This document shows, piece by piece, positions 43,088 to 51,422 of a stretch of DNA of 64,000 bases (positions within the stretch are counted from its first letter, which is position 1; the number at the start of each line of letters is the position of its first letter). The notes under the pieces were generated by a model. The model searched no databases and was not told the DNA's origin. It worked only from the letters and a program-made list of their open reading frames with translations. The translations under genes and the position numbers were made by a program. This stretch comes from Lachnospiraceae bacterium (GTDB lineage: Bacteria > Bacillota > Clostridia > Lachnospirales > Lachnospiraceae). The DNA lies in contig JAILOV010000056.1 of the NCBI GenBank assembly GCA_024690605.1, forward strand, positions 62,001 through 126,000, in the 5' to 3' direction.

Positions 43088-44605
43088 ATGGAACTGACGG
43101 TTTACCGGCAGGCAAGCAAGGAACGTCCCGACGGGACGGTGGTTTACAAAGGGGAGGATGCACTCCCCTTTGTAAATGACAACGTTCTTTTCGTGGCGGA
43201 CGGCCTGGGCGGCGCGGCGGCGATCCGGCACCAGAATATCGATCCGGGTCTCTTCGATCCGGAAAAACTGCCGGAGATCCTGTTCGGCGAGCTCTGTGGC
43301 GGGGAGCTTCCGCAGGATTTCGCGCGTTACATCCGGGATTCCTTTTTTGAACTCTATGCGGTCAGAGACTGCTACACAGAGAATATCAATAACATCAAAA
43401 AGAGCGGCTATTTTGCCTCACGCATCGTGGCAGGGATCCTCCTGCACCTGTTCCTGTATAATGAGCCCCCCTTTGAGGCGGCGGAATGGATCCGGAGCCT
43501 CGCCGGGATGCCGGAAGACGAGAGAGAAGCGCGCTTGAAACAGGCGGGAACGGCCTTTGCCGGTGAGGTGACCGGCGGCCTTAAGCGGATCGCGGAGTGG
43601 GGAAAACTCACCTATGAATCCGCGTACGCGGGTCTCGCGCTCCTGGGGACCACGGTCTGCATGACACTGTTTCGCGAGAGCGATGACGAGGTGCAGGCGG
43701 TCTATCTGACAGCAGGGGATTCCCGCCCCTATTTCTGGGGGGAGGAAGAGGGACTCTGTCAGCTTCTGCCCGACGAGGAGGGCGCGGACGGCGGGATGAC
43801 CAACTACATCCGGGCCAACGAGGACGCGGAGGTCAGGATCCGGTGCAGCTATTTCTCTTTCGGGAAGCCCTGCATCCTGTTCAATGCCAGCGACGGATGC
43901 TTCGATTCGAAATACTTCCTGTCTCCCATGGCGTTTGAGAAGCTGCTCCTGGAGACGGCGTGCGCTTCCGCTTCCCCTGCACAGATGGGGGAGAAGCTCA
44001 CGGAGACCTTTAAGGAATACGGCCGGCACGATGACAGCAGCACGATCGCGATGAAGATGTTCGGCTTCGCGGATTTCGAAGAGGTGAAAAAAAGCGCCGC
44101 CCGGCGGCTCGATGCGCTGCACAGAGACTATCTGGACAAACTGCCGGAGCTTCTGGAAAGGGACTATGATCAGGAGCCCGAGGGGCTGGATCCGGAGACG
44201 GATGTGCTGAGGAGCAATCTGCAGAAAGCGCTCTTCGAGAACTACGATCACGCATACCGGTCGCTCATGCTGCCGGAGGAGATTCCGGGAGCGGAAGAGC
44301 CTGTCGGGGCGGAAGAGGCGCAGGAGAAAGTGACGACCGTTCCGCTGCCGGGACTCAACCTGCAGTCGCTGAAGTCTCCCGGTAAGGGAATTCCGGGTTC
44401 GGAGGAGTGGCTTAAGGAGCACGCGGCCGAACTGGAGCGGGAGCTCAGAGCGTCCAAAGAGCATCCGGACTGGGATCTGCCGCCGGATCTGACCCACCCG
44501 GTGATCCCCGAGCAACCCCGGGACATGGATATACCGCCCTCGGAATGGCGGAAGCTGCACGAGAGGTTCAACCGTCCCTGGCGGCCGGGCGGACGGAAAG
44601 GATAG
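43088..44605 (+). CDS. PP2C-like Ser/Thr protein phosphatase
   Basis: 505 aa. The PP2C fold occupies about 1-330. Motifs are LFVADGLGG (metal ligand D38), GTTVCMTLF, YLTAGDSRPYFW, NASDGCFD (D269) and RHDDSSTIAM (D315/D316). The ligands are kept, so it should be an active Mg/Mn phosphatase. An insertion around 45-110 is not typical. The C-terminal about 170 residues are charged and Pro-rich (PWRPGGRKG end), probably a docking tail. It is flanked without gaps by the vWA gene and, six bases on, the kinase. A perfect 14-bp inverted repeat lies inside codons 19-30. Confidence 0.88.
   Translation: MELTVYRQASKERPDGTVVYKGEDALPFVNDNVLFVADGLGGAAAIRHQNIDPGLFDPEKLPEILFGELCGGELPQDFARYIRDSFFELYAVRDCYTENINNIKKSGYFASRIVAGILLHLFLYNEPPFEAAEWIRSLAGMPEDEREARLKQAGTAFAGEVTGGLKRIAEWGKLTYESAYAGLALLGTTVCMTLFRESDDEVQAVYLTAGDSRPYFWGEEEGLCQLLPDEEGADGGMTNYIRANEDAEVRIRCSYFSFGKPCILFNASDGCFDSKYFLSPMAFEKLLLETACASASPAQMGEKLTETFKEYGRHDDSSTIAMKMFGFADFEEVKKSAARRLDALHRDYLDKLPELLERDYDQEPEGLDPETDVLRSNLQKALFENYDHAYRSLMLPEEIPGAEEPVGAEEAQEKVTTVPLPGLNLQSLKSPGKGIPGSEEWLKEHAAELERELRASKEHPDWDLPPDLTHPVIPEQPRDMDIPPSEWRKLHERFNRPWRPGGRKG
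43143..43176. repeat. Perfect 14-bp inverted repeat inside the PP2C coding start
   Basis: TTTACAAAGGGGAG (43143-43156) and CTCCCCTTTGTAAA (43163-43176) are exact complements around a 6-base loop. In mRNA this is a strong hairpin starting 55 bases after the phosphatase ATG. Confidence 0.85.
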
Positions 44606-44611
44606 AAGCGC

Positions 44612-46237
44612 ATGAGAGTCAACGGATATGAGCTTGTCAGCGAATGGAAGACCAGCCAGTGCGGGTGGACGGCCAAGGCGAAAAAGGGCGGGATCCTGTA
44701 CTTCCTGAAGCAGTATCAGACGCCGGCAGCGCCGCTGAAAAACAACACGCTGGATGCCAAGACCTTTGCCCACAACCAGAAGCTGTTTGATCATTTTCTG
44801 GAGACGCGCAAAAAGGTCAACACAAAGATCCGCAGCATCACCGGCGCGGGCGGTAACATCGTGATCCCCGCCGAGGAGTTCATGCTGGAGAATCACTATG
44901 TCGAGGCGGCGGAGTTCGTGGACGGGATCGTTCCGGAGGAAGAACTGGAAGGCGTGCTCTCATCTCTCTCCGTGGATGTGAAAAAACTCCTCATGCAGAC
45001 GGCGGCAGGTGCGCTATCGAGTGTGCACAAGCTGGGGATCGTACACAGCGATCTCAAACTGAAAAACGTGCTGCTCGTGCGGAATGCCGCGGGCAACTAT
45101 GTGGCCAAGCTCATTGATTTCGACAGCAGCTATCCCATCGACGACAAGCCCGATGAGATCGTCGGGGACATCAACTACTACTCCCCAGAACTTGGCGCTT
45201 ACGCCGATATCGAGGATGAGGAGGAGCAGGCGGAGGCCGGAAAGAAACTCACCGAGAAATCGGACATCTTCTCCCTGGGCCTGATCTTTCATTTCTACTT
45301 AAGCGGTGAGATGCCGGGCTTTGCCGATCTCCCGGAGAGACTGAAAAAACGGCTGGAAAAGGGCAAGAAGATCTACAGCTGGATCGCGCTGAACGGCGGC
45401 GGCCGTCTGGTGATCAGCCCCTCCATCGAGAGCCCGAAATACCGGTCACTGATCGAGGATATGTTAAAGCTCGACCCCGCGGAGCGCCCCACGGCGCTGG
45501 ATGTGCTCAAGCGTCTAAAGGGCGAGGATCCCGTGATCGAGGAGCCCTGGCCGGAGCACGGGATCGTGCTGGATCTGACGGAACTGCGAAACGCCGGTAT
45601 CGTTGGGGTGAAAAAGGTCAACGAGGGCGGAAAGAAGTATGAACTGACCTCGAAGGACGGATCCAAACGGATCGCGGACGCGGATGACCTGGGCACGAGC
45701 GGCTATCTGAAAAAGAGCTGCGGCTTCTGCGAGCCCTGGGAGGAGCACGCGATCGCTTTTGACCGGGACAGGATCAAAAGCCGGGGATTCGTCGGTGTCA
45801 GCCGCAAGGAGAGCGCGGGGATCAAGGGATACACTTTTTACCGCGCGGATTCCTCCACGGCGTTTTTCAAACCGGATATGTTAAAGGCGATGAAATATGC
45901 GGTGCCGACGGGGGAAGCAGCTTCGAGCGGCAGGACGGATAGGAGTACCAGAACAGGTGTGTCCGAAGGTTCCGGGGCATCTGCATCTACGTCGAAGCCG
46001 ACAGCTGCATCGACGGGAAAACCGACTGCCTCTGCATCATCCGCCGGAACCGCGGAGCCCTGGCCGGAGCATCGCATCCGTTTTGCCATGGATGTCATCC
46101 GTGCCAAGGGCTTTACCGGCGTGAAGCAGGCGGAGCTCGGCGGTGTCAAAGGCTATGAACTGGCCCGCAGCGACGGCGGCAAGCAGTTCATGCGCGTCGA
46201 GATGATGATCGTGCAGAAGATAGCGGAGAAGGTGTGA
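44612..46237 (+). CDS. Ser/Thr protein kinase with three C-terminal repeat modules
   Basis: 541 aa. The kinase domain (about 1-305) has the ATP lysine K33 (LYFLKQY), the catalytic loop VHSDLKLKNV (D147; HSD replaces HRD) and the metal loop IDFDSS (D169; DFD replaces DFG), then the SDIFSLGLIFHFYLSG helix F. The Gly-rich loop is poor. HxD, DFD and the lysine are present, so activity is likely. Three copies of a ~58-aa module follow from about 310, 372 and 480 (EPWPEHxIxF...GVKGY...RxDG), the last two separated by a Ser/Thr/Ala linker. A fourth copy is in the next gene. It forms the triad with the vWA and PP2C genes. Confidence 0.87.
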   Translation: MRVNGYELVSEWKTSQCGWTAKAKKGGILYFLKQYQTPAAPLKNNTLDAKTFAHNQKLFDHFLETRKKVNTKIRSITGAGGNIVIPAEEFMLENHYVEAAEFVDGIVPEEELEGVLSSLSVDVKKLLMQTAAGALSSVHKLGIVHSDLKLKNVLLVRNAAGNYVAKLIDFDSSYPIDDKPDEIVGDINYYSPELGAYADIEDEEEQAEAGKKLTEKSDIFSLGLIFHFYLSGEMPGFADLPERLKKRLEKGKKIYSWIALNGGGRLVISPSIESPKYRSLIEDMLKLDPAERPTALDVLKRLKGEDPVIEEPWPEHGIVLDLTELRNAGIVGVKKVNEGGKKYELTSKDGSKRIADADDLGTSGYLKKSCGFCEPWEEHAIAFDRDRIKSRGFVGVSRKESAGIKGYTFYRADSSTAFFKPDMLKAMKYAVPTGEAASSGRTDRSTRTGVSEGSGASASTSKPTAASTGKPTASASSAGTAEPWPEHRIRFAMDVIRAKGFTGVKQAELGGVKGYELARSDGGKQFMRVEMMIVQKIAEKV

Positions 46238-46238
46238 C

Positions 46239-46715
46239 ATGAAGCACACGGTGATCGCCTATTCCGACTGGGAGGCCGTGTGTCTCTCCTTCCGGATCCG
46301 AAGGGAGAACCGGAAGGAGCGGAAGGCAGAGCGGGACTCCGGTGATGCGCGCGGCACGAAAAAACGGCCGGGAAAAACGGAGACAGCCCGCACGCGGGAA
46401 GTCGCGGAAGCACCTGTCGAAACAACGGGAGAGCTTCCCACGCTGGAGGAAGCGCTGAGCGGGGAGACGCCCGGAAGAGCGTCGCATGATCCTGTGCGAA
46501 CAGCGGCGGCAGCACCCGCGGAAGGATTCGCGGCACCCTGGCCGGGGCAGAAGCTCCGGTTCGATGAGGACGCGATCCGTGCAAAGGGTTATGTGCGCTC
46601 GGTGCAGACGACCCTCTCGGGTGTGAAGGGCTACACTTTTTTCCGCGCGGACGGGACGGGGCAGTTTCTCCGTCCGGAGATCCTCCTGGTACAGAAGATG
46701 GCACGCAAGGGATAG
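46239..46715 (+). CDS. Protein with single kinase-type C-terminal module
   Basis: 158 aa. After a short start (MKHTVIAYSDWEAVCLSFR) comes a Lys/Arg/Glu-rich disordered stretch (about 20-95). Residues about 98-158 are a fourth copy of the module in the kinase: APWPGQKLRFDEDAIRAKGY, SGVKGYTFFRADGTGQF and LVQKMARKG. The start overlaps the kinase stop region (TGACATG). Having the same module as the kinase tail, it may be a binding partner, competitor or substrate; this is inference. Confidence 0.75.
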   Translation: MKHTVIAYSDWEAVCLSFRIRRENRKERKAERDSGDARGTKKRPGKTETARTREVAEAPVETTGELPTLEEALSGETPGRASHDPVRTAAAAPAEGFAAPWPGQKLRFDEDAIRAKGYVRSVQTTLSGVKGYTFFRADGTGQFLRPEILLVQKMARKG

Positions 46716-46751
46716 AGATACGCTGATGGCGCGAACGGCCGGAGATCCTGC

Positions 46752-48131
46752 ATGAACTGGAAATGTCCGAAATGCGATTCCTATAACGACGCGGCACTGG
46801 AATTCTGCGAAACCTGCGGCGAGCCCCGGCCGTCTGCCGAAGAACTGCGCGCGGCCGAGGAAGCGCTGCGCGCGAGAGAAGTGGCCGCCCGTCGGGAGGC
46901 GGAGGAAGCGGAGCGCAGAGAGAGAGAGGCAGCCGAGGCGGAGCGTCGGGCAAGAGAGGAAGCCGAGCGGCGTGAGGCTGCGGAACGGCGGGAACGCGAG
47001 GAAGCCAGACGCCGTGCCGAGAGATCGGAACGCGCGGAAGCCGCGCGCGGTCGTTCACGGTCCGACGGGGCAGCGCCGCCGATGCCGACCCCCACACCGA
47101 CACCTGCACCGACCCCCACACCGACACCGACGCCCACATCTTCTTCATCATCCGGGAGTTCCTCGCGACACACGGATACGGAAGCGGAACGGCGGGAACG
47201 GGCAGCAGCTGATGCCGAGCGGCGCGCAAGAGAAGCGGCGGCGCATCGCGAGAGAGAGGAAGCGCGCAGGCGTCACATGGAGGAGCTGGAACGGGCCGGA
47301 AGGAGACGTTTCATCCGGCGGATCATTCTCCTCGCCGCACTCCTGATCGCGGGCATTCTCGGGATCCGTGCATTCCTGCACCGCGATGCGGACGGGAACG
47401 CAGGACAGGCACGTGTGGAGGAGAACACGGAGAATCGCGATGAGAATGCCACGGGTGATGACGATGACGGCGATGACGGGGATACTGCCGCGGACGGAGA
47501 GAATACAGGGGATAAGAAGAGTTCCGGTTTTGCGTCCGCTGTAGAAAAAAGACGGTCAAAGGGAACGGACGACAGTTCGCAGGAAGCATCCGGATCATCG
47601 GCGTCCGCCGCAAAGGAGGAAAAATCCGGCAGTTCTTTCTATGACACGGTGACGGAGAGACAGACGGAGAGTAAAAAAGCACAGCCCGCCGATCTGTTTT
47701 TTGGACTGGGACCGAAGGAGGGAGAGGAAGCTACAGCTCCCTATGATCCCGCACAGGATATCGACTATATCTACGGGAGATTTTTTGCCGCCGATGAGGA
47801 ACTGACCAAAGACAGCGCGCCTGTTCTGGAATTCCGCCGGGACGGCACCTTTACCATGAACCTGAATTTCACCGAGGGCTTCAACGCCTATGAGGGCACC
47901 TTTACCACATCGGAAAAGGAGAATGAGATGGACAGCGTCTACCTCTACCTGACGGTGAAGGATCCCTCCAACGGCATTCCCGAGAAGGCGACGGTCGTGT
48001 TCGATGACTCGCCGGACTACTGCGAGTTTCTGGATGAGGGCTTCGGCCTCATGGGCTATACTGGCGCACCCTATACCTTCTGGAGTGAGGAATTCTACGA
48101 TCTGAACGAGCCTTATCGGCGCGGACAATAG
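46752..48131 (+). CDS. Zinc-ribbon, coiled-coil, single-TM signalling protein
   Basis: 459 aa. A RanBP2-like zinc ribbon (CPKCDSYN...CETCGEPR, four Cys within residues 4-22) is followed by a long Glu/Arg/Ala coiled coil (about 28-100). Next are a Pro-Thr repeat (PTPTPTPAPTPTPTPTP, about 115-135), a second coiled coil, a basic stop and a TM helix (about 192-210, IILLAALLIAGILGI). An acidic Ser-rich linker leads to an extracytoplasmic beta domain (about 330-459; PAPVLEFRRDGTF type strands). I expect N-in topology with a small folded sensor outside. No enzyme motif is seen. Confidence 0.75.
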   Translation: MNWKCPKCDSYNDAALEFCETCGEPRPSAEELRAAEEALRAREVAARREAEEAERREREAAEAERRAREEAERREAAERREREEARRRAERSERAEAARGRSRSDGAAPPMPTPTPTPAPTPTPTPTPTSSSSSGSSSRHTDTEAERRERAAADAERRAREAAAHREREEARRRHMEELERAGRRRFIRRIILLAALLIAGILGIRAFLHRDADGNAGQARVEENTENRDENATGDDDDGDDGDTAADGENTGDKKSSGFASAVEKRRSKGTDDSSQEASGSSASAAKEEKSGSSFYDTVTERQTESKKAQPADLFFGLGPKEGEEATAPYDPAQDIDYIYGRFFAADEELTKDSAPVLEFRRDGTFTMNLNFTEGFNAYEGTFTTSEKENEMDSVYLYLTVKDPSNGIPEKATVVFDDSPDYCEFLDEGFGLMGYTGAPYTFWSEEFYDLNEPYRRGQ

Positions 48132-48146
48132 AGTAACGGGGGGACA

Positions 48147-49028
48147 ATGTATTTTCTGCATGTGTTGGGAAGTCTGTTCCGGGCGAGCAATGCCGGTTCG
48201 ATCGTTTTCTTTCTGCTGAACGCGGCACTGATGATCGCGTATTTTTCCGACGGCACGCCGGAGAGGATGATCCTTGTCGGCGCGGCCTATGTGCTCTCCG
48301 TTGTGCTCGCGCTCTCACCGCTCGGCGAATGGGTGCTGGGCTTCTTTGCCGGTGCGCGGAAGATGAAACGCATCGACATGCGCAACAAGATCACCCCCAT
48401 TGTAGAAAAAGTGCAGGCCGCGGCAGAAGCAAAGTCGGACACCGCGCTGCCCGACGTGCTGATCCTCAAGGTGATGCACGATCCGGAGCCTAACGCATAC
48501 GCGATCGGGCGGCGCACGGTCTGTGTCACGGAGGGGCTCCTTGATCTGCCGGACGAGATGATCGAGGGGATCATCGCACATGAGCTGGGCCATCTGGCCA
48601 TGCATCACACGGTGCTCCAGCTGATGATCGGCGGCGGAAATATCTTCATCACGGCTTTCCTGCTGGCGATCCGCGTGGTCAACTATGTCAAGGCGGCCTG
48701 GGCGGCACTCGATCTCTTCCGTAAGGGCGGGGATGACATCGTGGGTCTGATCTTCAATCTGCTGGATATCCTGACGGCACTGATGGTCTTTCTGTGGACG
48801 AAGTTCTGCATGCTGTTCCTCATGTGGTCGAGTCGTGCCAATGAGTATGAGGCGGACCGGTATGCTTATGAGATCGGCTACGGCTATCCGTTGGCGTCGG
48901 CACTGGATGCCATCGGCAACGCCAAGCCGAAGAATTCTTTTCTGAAGGCGCTCTATTCCACCCACCCGGCCACGCATGACCGGATCGCGAAGCTGCAGGA
49001 ACTGGGTGTGGCCTATTCGAGGTACTGA
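48147..49028 (+). CDS. M48-family (HtpX-like) membrane zinc metallopeptidase
   Basis: 293 aa. Two TM helices at the N-terminus (about 15-33 and 40-70), then the catalytic domain: HELGH (H145, H149) in GIIAHELGHLAMHH, and the third ligand E233 in NEYEADRYAYEIGYG. Further TM segments lie at about 165-230. HtpX-type proteases degrade damaged membrane proteins on the cytosolic face. GGGGGGACA precedes the ATG. It is 15 bases after the zinc-ribbon protein and 13 before the TerD gene, adding a membrane quality-control step to the cluster. Confidence 0.92.
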   Translation: MYFLHVLGSLFRASNAGSIVFFLLNAALMIAYFSDGTPERMILVGAAYVLSVVLALSPLGEWVLGFFAGARKMKRIDMRNKITPIVEKVQAAAEAKSDTALPDVLILKVMHDPEPNAYAIGRRTVCVTEGLLDLPDEMIEGIIAHELGHLAMHHTVLQLMIGGGNIFITAFLLAIRVVNYVKAAWAALDLFRKGGDDIVGLIFNLLDILTALMVFLWTKFCMLFLMWSSRANEYEADRYAYEIGYGYPLASALDAIGNAKPKNSFLKALYSTHPATHDRIAKLQELGVAYSRY

Positions 49029-49041
49029 GGAGGAAAAGACC

Positions 49042-49968
49042 GTGGGCGAAGGAAAATTCCTGAAGGCGAAATGCAAAAAGACGGGCCGTTTCTACGCGCT
49101 GGAAGTCAAAAAATACGGCGGCACCTGGAAGGTCGTCAACATGACGGATCTGCCGGATCGGGAGGCCGCGCTGGTCTCCTCGGAGGTGAAGCAGGATTTC
49201 TTTGACACCAACAAAAATCTCCTCGCGTGCAAGAAATGCGGGAGCAGACGTGTCGGCGGCTGTGCCTGCGCGAAAAAAGGCAGGCAGTGTTCCAAAAGCA
49301 TGGCATACTGTTTTGACTGTCTCTACTGTAATGAGCTCGCGATCGACTATGCCCTGCCGACGAGGGGCGAGGTCGCCGGGCGCGAGGGGGATACCGTGGT
49401 CCTCTCCCAGGGGCAGGAGGTAAAGATCCGCTATGCCGACGACCGTCCGCTCTCCCGGATCAATGTGGGGATTGGCTGGGATCCGGCCACACAGGGAGAA
49501 CGGATCGATGTGGATTCCTCCGTGGTCGTGATGAACGCACAGACGAAATCCCGGGAAACGATCTACTTTAACCGGAAGAGACATCCCTCCGATTGTGTGA
49601 TCCACCACGGGGACAATCTCACCGGCGGGGACATTCCCAATGCCGATGATGAAAACATTTCCGTCTATCTCGACAAGGTGCCGCAGGATCGGAACGCGCT
49701 GGTCTTTGTGCTGAATATCTACCGATGCGCCGATCGGGGGCAGACGCTGGGTGGGATCCGGAATCTGTACATCCGACTCTACGATCCCGACAGCAGAAAG
49801 GCACTGGTGGAATATCGCGTGGAGGGCAATTACCGGAATGACACGGCACTCATCATCGGCTATGCCTACCGCAAGGGCAGCGACTGGATGTTCTGGGCGA
49901 GCGGCAAGGGATCGCGTGCAAAGGACATCGGGGAGCTGGAGAAGGAATGCGAGAGACTGTGGCAGTAA
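49042..49968 (+). CDS. TerD-family protein with Cys-rich N-terminal region
   Basis: 308 aa from the GTG at 49042, nine bases after GAGGAGG; an upstream in-frame ATG would overlap the peptidase. Residues about 15-110 carry eight or more cysteines (CKKCGSRRVGGCACAKKGRQ, CFDCLYC), suggesting a zinc ribbon. The TerD domain (about 125-308) has the classic GIGWDPA, IDVDSSVVVMN, HHGDNLTGG, DDENISVYLDKVP and LIIGYAYRKGSDWMFWASG. TerD domains bind calcium through the DNLTGxGxGDDE loop; here that loop reads GDNLTGGDIPNADDE. This is the firmest link to Ter-type stress systems. Confidence 0.92.
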   Translation: MGEGKFLKAKCKKTGRFYALEVKKYGGTWKVVNMTDLPDREAALVSSEVKQDFFDTNKNLLACKKCGSRRVGGCACAKKGRQCSKSMAYCFDCLYCNELAIDYALPTRGEVAGREGDTVVLSQGQEVKIRYADDRPLSRINVGIGWDPATQGERIDVDSSVVVMNAQTKSRETIYFNRKRHPSDCVIHHGDNLTGGDIPNADDENISVYLDKVPQDRNALVFVLNIYRCADRGQTLGGIRNLYIRLYDPDSRKALVEYRVEGNYRNDTALIIGYAYRKGSDWMFWASGKGSRAKDIGELEKECERLWQ

Positions 49969-50006
49969 GATGTGCCTGACGGCAGCAGAAAGGAGAAGCG
50001 GAAAAG

Positions 50007-50282
50007 ATGCAGAACGGTGAGGAAAACAAGGCGGTCCGGATCAGTGATGAACAGTGGGACGCGGTGGAGCGTCTGATCCCGCTTCTCGGCAAAGAGCACG
50101 AATGGGAAGTGTCCACCAACCGGCATCATGAGCGCTGCCTCTGGGAACGCGAGGAGGATGCGCCGTTTTGGCCGGATGAGGCGCTCCGCGCGCTGCGGGG
50201 GGCGTTAACGAAGCCGCTCAAAGATTATGCGCTTTCCGCGGAGGATGTCCGCCTGCTGGAACCGTTATTTTTGGGGGATTGA
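50007..50282 (+). CDS. Small protein of unknown function
   Basis: 91 aa, unrecognised, no TM or signal. Trp- and charge-rich (WDAVERLIPLLGKEHEW, CLWEREEDAPFWPDEAL) with two probable helices. AAAGGAGAAG lies upstream and the gap to the TerD gene is 38 bases, so it is probably the last gene of the plus-strand run that began at 41992. The next gene is convergent. Confidence 0.65.
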   Translation: MQNGEENKAVRISDEQWDAVERLIPLLGKEHEWEVSTNRHHERCLWEREEDAPFWPDEALRALRGALTKPLKDYALSAEDVRLLEPLFLGD

Positions 50283-50315
50283 GGCTGACAGAGACAGGCC
50301 CTTTACGGGGACGGA

Positions 50316-51296
50316 TCATCCGACGGTGATTTCCCCGTAGCGGCTGCCCTCCGCGATCTCGGCGGGGGTGGTGTGGCCGGACAGGACCAGCCGGTACAGA
50401 AGATCGCTGTAGCCGTTTATCCGTACGATACGAAGATTTCCGCCCTTTTCCAGACACAGCTCCTCTTCCCGGATCTGCGCACTTCCGGTATTTCCGGAAT
50501 CTCTTCTTTCTTCTGTTTCTGTTCCCCAACGCCAGATGTTCAGGCGGGGAACGGGAAGAGAACGTCTGTCATATTCGCGGAGCACCCGGTGCAGGGTCGT
50601 CGACTTCGCAAACTTTTCTCCCACCGGATCATAACCGACAAAGACAAGTCTTGACGGCATCTCCTGCTTCAGGTGCTCCCGGTCGCAGGACAGCGTGCCG
50701 TGCCGTATCAGAAGCGTCAGCGTCTCCGAAAGGGACACTCCCTTTTCCGACAGGCAGAGCCTGCCGATGCGCTTCTCCGGCAGCTGTTGGTCTTCGTTCA
50801 TGGTAAGGAGCACCGGTCTGTTTGACGAAGGTGTCGACGCGTCTTTGGTGATGTAGGCATTCTTCAGGAATCCCCGGTTGTTCGATCCGAAAGCCGAGGC
50901 GAGGGAAAGGGAGATCTGTTTCTCTTCCGGACTGCAGATCCCCGCCAGGACAGAGAGGTGCACATGGTCGTCGGGGTACAACTCGGATCGATCATGTAGA
51001 AAAACATCCAGTGCCTCCCGCATCGGTGTGTCAAGCCGTTCCCTGAGCGTGTAGAAGCGATCACGCGATCCGAGACCGCAAATCCCGTCACAGGCCAAAA
51101 AGAGGAGTCTGGCGGCAAGTTCCGGATCCTCCGCAAGAGCTGCGGCGAAGAGCTTATCTGCGGATACGGCATCCCGCGAGGAAGATCCTTCGGAGGTGCT
51201 GCTTTGCAGGAAATGGTCGAACAGAGCCGCGCAGGCAGGATGATCGCCTGTTACGGACTGATAGGACAGATGGGGACTGCCGGTTGGTTGTTTCAA
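50316..51296 (-). CDS. Protein of unknown function, TTG start
   Basis: 326 aa. I use the TTG at 51296, nine bases after GGAGG; an ATG further up hits a stop. It is not recognised. No signal or TM; the middle has alternating strands and helices (LSVLAGICSPEEKQISLSLA, PSRLVFVGYDPVGEKFAKST) and the end ITVG. A TATAAT-like box (minus strand, near 51338-51343) may be its -10, but no good -35 is present. It is convergent with the small gene after terD, and its base use is not obviously different from its neighbours. Confidence 0.65.
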   Translation of the reverse strand: MKQPTGSPHLSYQSVTGDHPACAALFDHFLQSSTSEGSSSRDAVSADKLFAAALAEDPELAARLLFLACDGICGLGSRDRFYTLRERLDTPMREALDVFLHDRSELYPDDHVHLSVLAGICSPEEKQISLSLASAFGSNNRGFLKNAYITKDASTPSSNRPVLLTMNEDQQLPEKRIGRLCLSEKGVSLSETLTLLIRHGTLSCDREHLKQEMPSRLVFVGYDPVGEKFAKSTTLHRVLREYDRRSLPVPRLNIWRWGTETEERRDSGNTGSAQIREEELCLEKGGNLRIVRINGYSDLLYRLVLSGHTTPAEIAEGSRYGEITVG

Positions 51297-51380
51297 TTTC
51301 AGGGGCCTCCATTCATGTCGGGAGATTCTGCTTTACATTATACTGTACATGATAATGCGGGACGGGGGTTTTTACAAGTA

Positions 51381-51409
51381 GGCTGCACCCCGCGATTCGG
51401 AGTGCAGCC
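51381..51409. repeat. Hairpin between two minus-strand orphan genes
   Basis: GGCTGCAC and GTGCAGCC pair with a 13-base loop. It is just downstream (minus strand) of the gene at 51423-51854 and lacks a clear T run, so it is at most a weak terminator. Confidence 0.4.
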
Positions 51410-51422
51410 ATGATTTCGGTAT

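Noticed and set aside
51344-51357. TGTACATGATAATG, similar to TGTACAATGATAATG at 53844-53858, as another copy of the shared operator
   Set aside because: It needs a one-base gap to align, has no 21-bp partner and only partly overlaps the weakest operator copy; likely chance.
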